5,383 bases of DNA from Methylorubrum extorquens (lineage in GTDB: Bacteria; Pseudomonadota; Alphaproteobacteria; Rhizobiales; Beijerinckiaceae): NCBI GenBank assembly GCA_019695455.1, contig JAEUAC010000374.1, forward strand, positions 1-5,383. The letters run 5' to 3'. Under the pieces are notes generated by a model. That model was not told where the DNA came from and did not search any database. It saw only the letters and a list, made by a program, of their open reading frames with translations. The translations under genes were made by a program, and so were the position numbers. Positions 1 to 3,528 of this stretch are shown here, one piece after another; the stretch's first letter is position 1, and every line of letters begins with the position of its first letter.

Positions 1-274
1 AGCCGCCGACGCCCCGGCCGGAATTGTTGCCGCCGAAGGCCTCGGGCGTGGAGCCGCCGGACAGTCGCTCGTCCGTCCAGTAGATCTCGTCGGCCAGGGT
101 CTCGTCGAAGGCGAAGTCCTCCGGCGCGAAGTTCGGGCCGGCTTCGAGCGCGACCACGCTCAGGCCCGCGCCGGCGAGGCGCGCGAGGAGCGGCGACGCG
201 CCGGCGCCCGTGCCGACCACGACGGCGTCCACCTCGTCCGCGAGGTCGTATCGCGCCATGGAGGAGAGGTTCAC
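1..274 (-). CDS. GMC-family FAD-dependent oxidoreductase, N-terminal part (cut by left window edge)
   Basis: Only the first 91 residues lie in the window. They carry the ADP-binding Rossmann segment of glucose-methanol-choline oxidoreductases: a hydrophobic strand, then GTGAGA (residues 21-26), then the acidic strand end ALEAGP (42-47) that contacts the FAD ribose. The GMC signature stretch GGNNSGRGVGG follows near residues 80-91. I chose the GTG at 274 because it overlaps the TGA of the upstream gene as GTGA and has a GGGAG ribosome site six bases upstream. The ATG at 259 is in frame but has a C/T-rich leader with no such site. The partner gene encodes a subunit 3-like protein, so this is probably the catalytic subunit of a gluconate/sugar/alcohol dehydrogenase complex that passes electrons to the respiratory chain. 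The substrate cannot be told from this fragment, and the C-terminal catalytic histidine region is outside the window. Confidence 0.9.
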   Translation of the reverse strand, partial: MNLSSMARYDLADEVDAVVVGTGAGASPLLARLAGAGLSVVALEAGPNFAPEDFAFDETLADEIYWTDERLSGGSTPEAFGGNNSGRGVGG

Positions 275-945
275 GACGGGCTCCCGTCGCGATGGGCCCG
301 GGGCTCCCAGCCTTCCTCGATCCCGATCCCGAAGCGCGTGAAGCCGCGCAGGGCCGCTCCGTCCCCGCCGGCCCCGATTCCGCTGAACCCGATGCGGTCG
401 AGCGTGGTCGGCAGCGCCATGTAGGTGCGCACCGCGTCCGCCCGCAGGTCCTCGAACCAGCGCGCGAGCGCCTCCCCGTCCAGATCGGCGCCGGGCTCCG
501 CCGCGAGCGAGCCGTCCTCGGCCGCCCGCAGCAGCGCGTCGACCGCCTCGCCCGGCAGGGCCGCGATCCCGTGTCCGTGCCGTCGCGTCGCGGCGGCGTC
601 GAGCATCCGCAGGGCGGCCCGATAGGCCATCGCGTCGGCCGGCAGGACGTCGTAGCGCCAGCCGTCCCCCCGACCGGAGGCGAGCCGGGCCTCGATCGGC
701 GCGGCGAGGTCGGGTGCGCCCGGAGGCTGGGGAACGACGCGCGCCAGGATCGCCCGCAGGGCGGCGCGGCCCGGCCCGTCCAGGACACCGGACCCGTCCG
801 CGGGCGGGCCCGCCTCGCCCCGTGCGAGGAGGGCGGTCCGGAGGCGCGCGTTGACGCGGTCGGACTGGAGGAGGGCGCGATAGGCCGGCGAGAGCGGCAG
901 GTCGCCCGCCCGCGAGGCATCGCGGAGCTGTTGGGGATCGGTCAT
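271..945 (-). CDS. Gluconate 2-dehydrogenase subunit 3-like protein, small partner of the GMC oxidoreductase
   Basis: The protein has 224 residues and resembles the gluconate 2-dehydrogenase subunit 3 family, whose members pair with GMC flavoproteins and are needed for the active complex. The family look is clearest in the helical middle (RAALRAILARVVPQP, residues 60-74) and in the C-terminal block YMALPTTLDRIGFSGIGAGG (175-194), followed by GFTRFGIGIEEGWEP (201-215). The ATG at 945 was chosen because the open frame further upstream (to 1149) is Arg/Ser-rich, looks non-coding and overlaps the PilZ gene. No strong ribosome site is visible before it. The N-terminus is polar and lacks the twin-arginine signal that many relatives carry, so export of the complex is not evident from this subunit. 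The stop overlaps the GMC start by four bases, so the pair is an operon. A cytochrome c subunit, if present, would lie left of the window. Confidence 0.82.
   Translation of the reverse strand: MTDPQQLRDASRAGDLPLSPAYRALLQSDRVNARLRTALLARGEAGPPADGSGVLDGPGRAALRAILARVVPQPPGAPDLAAPIEARLASGRGDGWRYDVLPADAMAYRAALRMLDAAATRRHGHGIAALPGEAVDALLRAAEDGSLAAEPGADLDGEALARWFEDLRADAVRTYMALPTTLDRIGFSGIGAGGDGAALRGFTRFGIGIEEGWEPRAHRDGSPS
282..286 (-). promoter_or_regulatory. Ribosome binding site deciding the GTG start of the GMC gene
   Basis: The minus strand reads GGGAG here, six bases before the GTG at 274. The site lies inside the last codons of the upstream subunit gene, which fits coupled translation. It favours GTG 274 over the in-frame ATG at 259. 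Confidence 0.55.
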
Positions 946-1057
946 GACGGAAAATCCGGCCGCGCGAGGACCGAGCGGCCTCACGCACGGCCGACAACGC
1001 CCGGACGGGACGGGGTTCGTCCGCTCCCGCGGAAACGTGAACGCGTCGGCGCGGCCG

Positions 1058-1339
1058 TCAGCTCTCGCCGGGCGACTGGCGACGACCGAAGACGCGTCTC
1101 TCGGGCGAGAACGAGACGCCGACCTCGTTGTTCTTGCGCCAGCGGACATGCGCCGGGCGATCGATCCCGCGATCCCGCGCGACCAGCTCGAAGGCCAGCG
1201 GGACCTGCGACGGATCGGCGACCTTGAGCCGCGCGCCGGTCGCCGAGATGTCCCGGATCACGCAATCCAGGCTGAACTCGAACCGCACGATCTTGGCGGG
1301 AGCTTGAATGCGTTCTCGATCTGCAGCGCGCCTGGGCAT
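1058..1339 (-). CDS. PilZ domain protein, putative c-di-GMP receptor
   Basis: This 93-residue protein is a single stand-alone PilZ domain of the short type common in Alphaproteobacteria. Both c-di-GMP-binding motifs are present: RxxxR as R4-AAD-R8, and DxSxxG as D30-IS-ATG35. The expected beta-barrel strands follow, ending in HVRWRKNNEVGVSF (64-77). PilZ proteins bind cyclic di-GMP and change motility, polysaccharide or adhesion outputs, but the partner here is unknown. The ATG at 1339 gives a start directly before the RxxxR motif, as usual in this class. No good Shine-Dalgarno sequence is seen, and an out-of-frame ATG lies seven bases upstream at 1346. The gene starts 35 bases after the stop of the DUF2256 gene on the same strand, so they may share a transcript. 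The 112 bases to the next gene downstream suggest that gene is separately expressed. Confidence 0.88.
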   Translation of the reverse strand: MPRRAADRERIQAPAKIVRFEFSLDCVIRDISATGARLKVADPSQVPLAFELVARDRGIDRPAHVRWRKNNEVGVSFSPERRVFGRRQSPGES

Positions 1340-1374
1340 AGGGCATGTCTACAGAAGCGGGACGCAATGAACCC

Positions 1375-1593
1375 TTAACGCGACGTCTTGGCTTCGACTG
1401 GTCCGTCGGGCGGGATCGCGACGGCGCCCTCCTCGGACGACTGACGGGAACGCTTCGCGTCCGCGCGGCACCTGTCGGAGCAGTAGAGCACCGCGTCCCA
1501 CGTGCGGGCCCAGGCCTTGCGCCAGGCCATCGGGCGTCCGCATTGCAGGCACGGCTTGCTCGGCAGGTCGGCCTTGCGGCGCATCTTGGGCAT
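1375..1593 (-). CDS. DUF2256-family zinc-ribbon-like small protein
   Basis: The protein has 72 residues. Residues 9-48 match the DUF2256 pattern: a basic start, DLPSKPC, a CxxC knuckle (C15, C18), an aromatic/basic stretch with W24, W28 and W32, and a CxxxC knuckle (C38, C42) followed by basic residues. The four cysteines suggest binding of one zinc ion, by inference. No biochemical role is established for the family that I can name. DUF2256 genes are often found beside photolyase/cryptochrome-type genes, and none is visible here. The C-terminal 24 residues are a polar, probably disordered tail beyond the usual core. The ATG at 1593 sits directly before the basic start. An AG-rich stretch upstream (1608-1614) is about 14 bases away, rather far for a ribosome site. 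The PilZ gene follows 35 bases later on the same strand. Confidence 0.8.
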   Translation of the reverse strand: MPKMRRKADLPSKPCLQCGRPMAWRKAWARTWDAVLYCSDRCRADAKRSRQSSEEGAVAIPPDGPVEAKTSR

Positions 1594-1773
1594 GGATCGC
1601 GGCTACGCCCTTCCGGGCGGGCGGGCAACGGGCGGCCGGGACGGCCAGGCCGGTCCGGTCGCGATCCGCGTGCCGCGCGAAAACCGTCTCGCGAGCGCCG
1701 GGGCGGGCTGCCCATCGGCCCGAACCTCGCCTATGCTGCCGGCCGCAAGCGGCACGGTGCGGGACACGGGACC

Positions 1774-1941
1774 ATGGTCGAGCTCACCAAGCAGTTCACC
1801 AAGCAGCCGCGTCGCAAGAAGGAGCCGGCCAAGCGGGTCGCCGTCTCGCCCGAGGAGCGCAAGGCCTACGAGGAGCAGATCCGCCAGCAGGCGGAACGCC
1901 ACGCGGCCTCGCTCCTCGCGCCCGACCGCGACCGCCGCTGA
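1774..1941 (+). CDS. Small basic hypothetical protein, 55 residues
   Basis: I do not recognise this protein. It begins MVELTKQFTKQ and continues with a strongly basic segment (RRKKEPAKR, residues 13-21). A likely amphipathic helix rich in Glu, Gln, Arg and Ala follows (SPEERKAYEEQIRQQAERHAASLL, 25-48), then a charged tail. There is no signal peptide, membrane segment or cysteine. The ATG at 1774 is preceded only by a weak GGGA-type purine stretch. The open frame continues upstream, but its composition there is Arg/Gly/Pro-rich and looks non-coding. The next gene, BrnA-like, starts 28 bases downstream on the same strand, so the two are probably co-transcribed. The position before a BrnA-like gene is where a BrnT toxin would sit, but nothing in this sequence resembles BrnT. 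The compact, well-composed frame and operon spacing support a real gene; the function is unknown. Confidence 0.6.
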   Translation: MVELTKQFTKQPRRKKEPAKRVAVSPEERKAYEEQIRQQAERHAASLLAPDRDRR

Positions 1942-1969
1942 GCGCATCATCCACAGGTTCGAGACACCC

Positions 1970-2218
1970 ATGTTCGATCGTGATCGACCGCCCCGCCGGA
2001 CGGGGAATGCCCGCGACAACGCGGAATCCGCCTTCAAGGCGGCCACCACCAAGCCCGTCGCCCCGGCCTCCGTCCCGAAGGCGGTCGCGCTCCCTGGCGC
2101 GAAGGAGCTCGTCTCGCTGCGGATCGACCGCGACGTGCTCGCGCAGTTCCAGGAGGCCGGCCCGGGCTGGCAGGACCGGATCAACGCGGTGCTCCGGGCC
2201 CATGCCGGCCTGAGCTGA
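1970..2218 (+). CDS. BrnA/DUF4415-like small protein (orphan antitoxin-type, ribbon-helix-helix C-terminus)
   Basis: The protein has 82 residues. The first 45 are polar, Pro/Ala/Lys-rich and probably flexible. Residues 46-82 match the C-terminal module of BrnA antitoxins (DUF4415): a strand LVSLRID (47-53), a helix DVLAQFQEAG (55-64), the turn GPGW (64-67), and a helix QDRINAVLRAH (68-78). In the family this module forms a dimeric ribbon-helix-helix that binds DNA, and its N-terminal part neutralises the BrnT RNase. No BrnT-like gene is adjacent; the upstream neighbour is the 55-residue basic protein. It could be a solitary regulator that kept the DNA-binding module, or a diverged antitoxin with a different partner. 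The ATG at 1970 is the natural start: 28 bases after the upstream stop and at the onset of protein-like composition. No strong ribosome site is visible. The gene ends in a convergent hairpin region. Confidence 0.75.
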   Translation: MFDRDRPPRRTGNARDNAESAFKAATTKPVAPASVPKAVALPGAKELVSLRIDRDVLAQFQEAGPGWQDRINAVLRAHAGLS

Positions 2219-2223
2219 GGCCT

Positions 2224-2256
2224 CCGGCCCGCCTCCGCGCACGGGGGCGGGGCCGG
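2224..2256. terminator. GC-rich hairpin between convergent genes, putative bidirectional terminator
   Basis: Bases 2224-2237 pair with 2242-2256 over 14 base pairs, with one bulged G (2249), one G-T pair and a 4-base loop. The hairpin fills the 42-base gap between the stop of the BrnA-like gene and the stop of the acetyltransferase gene. No T-tract follows on either strand, so termination by a stem alone is inferred. A smaller palindrome, GGCCT-N6-AGGCC, spans the BrnA-like stop at 2207-2222. Confidence 0.5.
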
Positions 2257-2260
2257 GCGG

Positions 2261-2710
2261 TCACGCGCGCTTGCGCAGCGATCGCTGGAGCACCCGGCCC
2301 GACGGCTCGAAGCCCGTCGCGCGGGCGAACGCGTCCAGCCCGTCCGCGCCGTCTCCGACGTCGAGCACGAGGTCGCCGCAGCCGGCGGCCCGCGCCGCCT
2401 GCGCGCCGGCCTTCAGGAGCGTGCGGCCGATGCCGCGGCGCCGGTCGTCCGGGGCGACGAGGAGCGTGCCGATGCGCGCCACCGGCCGGTCCGTCTCGAG
2501 GGAGGCGGCCCAGGACAGCCCGACGAGGCCGCTCGGCGGGCCCCATTCCTCGGCCAGCAGCAGCGTGCCGGGTCCGGACCGGATCGCGTCGATCCGCGCC
2601 TCCAGGGCCCGCGCGTCCATGGCGATCCCGGCGGCCCCGAAAAGCTCAGCGATGCCGCGCGCATCGGCCACGATGGCCGCGCGGATCTGAAGGCCGTATC
2701 GGTTACCCAA
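2261..2710 (-). CDS. GNAT-family N-acetyltransferase, start uncertain
   Basis: The protein has 149 residues from the TTG at 2710 and is a single GNAT domain that would move an acetyl group from acetyl-CoA to an unknown amine. The N-terminal strand and helix (IRAAIVADARGIAELF, residues 9-24) are typical. Strand 4 with motif A follows as ARIGTLLVAPDDRRRGIGRTLL (78-99), in two parts here: ARIGTLLVAPDD and the acetyl-CoA loop R90-RR-G93-I-G95. Strand 5 (DLVLDVG, 113-119) and the FARATGF region (128-134) complete the fold. The start is odd. The fold needs residues upstream of I9, yet the frame holds no ATG or GTG before the TAG at 2746, only TTG at 2710 without a ribosome site. A well-spaced AGGGAG instead serves an out-of-frame ATG at 2726 (see the separate entry). 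A +1 shift or one base fewer in a C4 run would give a 154-residue protein starting MQRPALGN. The substrate cannot be predicted. Confidence 0.85.
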   Translation of the reverse strand: MGNRYGLQIRAAIVADARGIAELFGAAGIAMDARALEARIDAIRSGPGTLLLAEEWGPPSGLVGLSWAASLETDRPVARIGTLLVAPDDRRRGIGRTLLKAGAQAARAAGCGDLVLDVGDGADGLDAFARATGFEPSGRVLQRSLRKRA

Positions 2711-2726
2711 GGCGGGGTCGTTGCAT
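2703..2726 (-). other. Seven-codon ORF with a good ribosome site overlapping the acetyltransferase start
   Basis: On the minus strand an ATG at 2726 opens the ORF MQRPRLG, which stops at a TAA ending at 2703. AGGGAG at 2735-2740 lies eight bases before the ATG, an ideal spacing. The ORF overlaps the TTG start (2710) of the acetyltransferase in another frame and contains a CCCC run (2714-2717). It could be a leader peptide giving reinitiation, the entry point for +1 frameshifting at CCC-C, or the true start of the gene hidden by a one-base error in the run. The sequence alone does not decide. Confidence 0.4.
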
Positions 2727-2749
2727 GTCGCGGTCTCCCTGGCCTACAC
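2721..2749 (+). promoter_or_regulatory. Weak candidate promoter for the 75-residue protein gene
   Basis: TTGCAT (2721-2726) and CTACAC (2744-2749) are separated by 17 bases, a loose match to the TTG(A/C)-type -35 and CTANA-type -10 elements of alphaproteobacterial housekeeping promoters. If used, the transcript would have a leader of about 105 bases holding the stem-loops described next. The element overlaps the start region of the divergent acetyltransferase gene. The match is weak and could be chance. Confidence 0.2.
2735..2740 (-). promoter_or_regulatory. Shine-Dalgarno site AGGGAG
   Basis: AGGGAG on the minus strand is placed eight bases before the ATG at 2726 and 24 bases before the TTG at 2710. 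The spacing fits the ATG, not the TTG, which makes the annotated start of the acetyltransferase doubtful. Confidence 0.55.
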
Positions 2750-2771
2750 GGGTCGGTGCGTCAAAACGGCC

Positions 2772-2824
2772 GGACCCCCGCCCGGGGTCCTCCGGCTCGT
2801 TGCCGAGCGCCATGCTGGGGCGCT
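2772..2824 (+). repeat. Cluster of short inverted repeats in the leader of the 75-residue protein gene
   Basis: Three perfect stem-loops follow each other: GGACCCC/GGGGTCC with a 5-base loop (2772-2790), GCTCG/CGAGC with a 4-base loop (2795-2808), and AGCGCC/GGCGCT with a 7-base loop (2806-2824). The second and third share bases 2806-2808 and cannot form together. On the minus strand the first is followed by GGCCGTTTTG, so it might also stop antisense transcripts. Short stems are common in such GC-rich sequence, so function is unproven. Confidence 0.35.
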
Positions 2825-2848
2825 ACTCGGCGCCATCTCATCTCGACT

Positions 2849-2852
2849 GGAG
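2849..2852 (+). promoter_or_regulatory. Ribosome binding site deciding the GTG start of the 75-residue protein
   Basis: GGAG lies nine bases before the GTG at 2862. It supports this start over the longer open frame that continues upstream to 2721 without any such site. Confidence 0.5.
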
Positions 2853-2861
2853 CGTGGTTCC

Positions 2862-3089
2862 GTGAGCACGAAAGCGGTGAAGGGCTGGGGTAGCCTGAAC
2901 GTGGCCCTGAACGGGTTGGTCAAGGACGGCGTGATCGCCGGCTACGAGACGGCCGCCGCCGCGGCGGGCGCCGTGTCCGTGCAGGTCAGGATCGCGAGCG
3001 GCGCCGATCAGGCGGACGTCGTGCGGCGCGTCCGCGAGGTGCTGCCGGAGGCCTTCGCCAGCGCCGAGGTGCGCACCCGCGCGGCCTGA
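2862..3089 (+). CDS. Hypothetical protein, 75 residues
   Basis: I do not recognise a family. The GTG at 2862 is preceded by GGAG (2849-2852) at nine bases, a good ribosome site. The frame continues upstream, but its translation there is not protein-like. The protein starts MSTKAVKGWGSLNVALNG. A short helix (SLNVALNGLVKDG, residues 11-23), a strand (VIAGYETA, 24-31) and an Ala-rich link follow. Then come a second strand (VSVQVRIAS, 38-46), a charged helix (DQADVVRRVREVLPEAF, 49-65) and a final strand (AEVRTR, 68-73). This alternation suggests a small compact alpha/beta domain, by inference. No signal peptide, cysteine or metal motif is present. It is divergent from the acetyltransferase gene across 151 bases and converges on the 109-residue gene, sharing an inverted repeat at the two stops. 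Codon use fits the neighbours. Confidence 0.65.
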   Translation: MSTKAVKGWGSLNVALNGLVKDGVIAGYETAAAAAGAVSVQVRIASGADQADVVRRVREVLPEAFASAEVRTRAA

Positions 3090-3120
3090 GCGGCGCGTGT
3101 CGGGGACGGGCGCTCAGGCC
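3083..3120. terminator. Perfect inverted repeat containing both stop codons, putative bidirectional terminator
   Basis: GGCCTGAGCG (3083-3092) and its exact complement CGCTCAGGCC (3111-3120) flank an 18-base loop. The left arm contains the TGA of the 75-residue gene (3087-3089), and the right arm contains the TGA of the 109-residue gene (3114-3116, minus strand). Both genes thus end GCC-TGA-GCG. The gap between the stops is only 24 bases. No T-tract is present. The arrangement suits a terminator read from both sides. Confidence 0.55.
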
Positions 3121-3443
3121 ACCATCGTCATGGCGCGCCCGGTCTTCGCGATCAGCGTCTGCTCGAGCCGGTTCACGACGCGCTCCAGATGCGGGGCCAG
3201 CGTCGCGAGGCGAAGCCCGCCGTAGCAGGCCGTGAAATAGGGGACGCTCGCCCGCCGGCAGACGTCCACGTCCTCCGCGACGCCGGCATCCGGCTCGGCG
3301 CGGGCGATCTCGTCCAGGATCTCGGAGACGCGGCTCGCGGACGCGAGCGCCGTGTCCGGCTGCCCGGACCGGATGACGGAGCGCAGGGTCCCGACCCGCT
3401 CGAGCTGGTCCAGGAGGTCCGAGATGATGGTGCGATCCGCCAT
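3114..3443 (-). CDS. Hypothetical helical protein, 109 residues
   Basis: I do not recognise a family. The ATG at 3443 was chosen over the in-frame ATG at 3473 because GAGG lies six bases before it, whereas the earlier one has no ribosome site and would add ten residues directly next to the CtrA-like box. The protein starts MADRTIISDLLDQLERVG. It appears almost wholly helical, with likely helices at residues 5-25, 29-48, 57-74 and 79-101. Two cysteines (C62, C73) flank RRASVPYFTA, and the C-terminus is hydrophobic (MTMVA). There is no signal peptide or clear membrane segment, so it is probably cytoplasmic. It lies 85 bases after the stop of the ABC transporter gene on the same strand, but the regulatory motif in the gap suggests its own promoter. 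The convergent stop with the 75-residue gene lies within an inverted repeat. Confidence 0.7.
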   Translation of the reverse strand: MADRTIISDLLDQLERVGTLRSVIRSGQPDTALASASRVSEILDEIARAEPDAGVAEDVDVCRRASVPYFTACYGGLRLATLAPHLERVVNRLEQTLIAKTGRAMTMVA

Positions 3444-3447
3444 GGAA

Positions 3448-3453
3448 GCCTCG
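3448..3453 (-). promoter_or_regulatory. Ribosome binding site deciding the start of the 109-residue protein
   Basis: The minus strand reads CGAGGC, placing GAGG six bases before the ATG at 3443. The alternative ATG at 3473 has no comparable site, so the shorter protein is preferred. Confidence 0.5.
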
Positions 3454-3481
3454 TCGACGACGGGACTCTCCATCCGACGTC

Positions 3482-3500
3482 ATGGTTAACGTCCGGCTAA
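3482..3500 (-). promoter_or_regulatory. CtrA-box-like site upstream of the 109-residue gene
   Basis: On the minus strand the bases read TTAG-N7-TTAACCAT. CtrA, the cell-cycle and motility response regulator of Alphaproteobacteria, binds TTAA-N7-TTAA, and TTAACCAT is a known form of its half-site. One base of the first half differs (TTAG). The site ends 38 bases before the ATG at 3443. TTAA is very rare in this GC-rich window (two occurrences seen by eye), so the match is more telling than usual. A short inverted repeat GACGT-N8-ACGTC (3476-3493) overlaps it. No clear -10 element was found. Confidence 0.45.
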
Positions 3501-3528
3501 GACCTCCCCATTTCGCCCCGTTCGTTGC

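Noticed and set aside
257..259. ATG as the start of the GMC gene
   Set aside because: The in-frame GTG at 274 has a GGGAG site at six bases and overlaps the preceding stop. The ATG has a pyrimidine-rich leader.
946..1149. N-terminal extension of the subunit 3-like protein to 1149
   Set aside because: The 68 extra residues are Arg/Ser/Ala-rich, do not look like a signal peptide, and overlap the PilZ gene. ATG 945 fits better.
292..1227. Plus-strand open frame of 311 codons across the redox operon and part of the PilZ gene
   Set aside because: Arg/Pro/Gly-rich translation with no recognisable domain, antisense to well-supported genes.
1364..1378. Second possible CtrA site (TTAA-N7-TTGC, minus strand)
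   Set aside because: Two mismatches in the second half, and the TTAA is part of the stop codon context of the DUF2256 gene.
1732..1737. TATGCT as a -10 element for the 55-residue gene
   Set aside because: No acceptable -35 hexamer at 16-18 bases upstream, so the promoter could not be supported.
1774..1941. The 55-residue protein as a BrnT toxin
   Set aside because: It lacks the FEWD-type start, the K/H-rich catalytic pattern and the usual length of about 90 residues.
2721..2861. N-terminal extension of the 75-residue protein to 2721
   Set aside because: No ribosome site at the TTG, and the stretch looks like structured leader, not protein.
3501..3528. Terminator directly after the ABC transporter gene
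   Set aside because: No stem of useful length could be found in the short gap.
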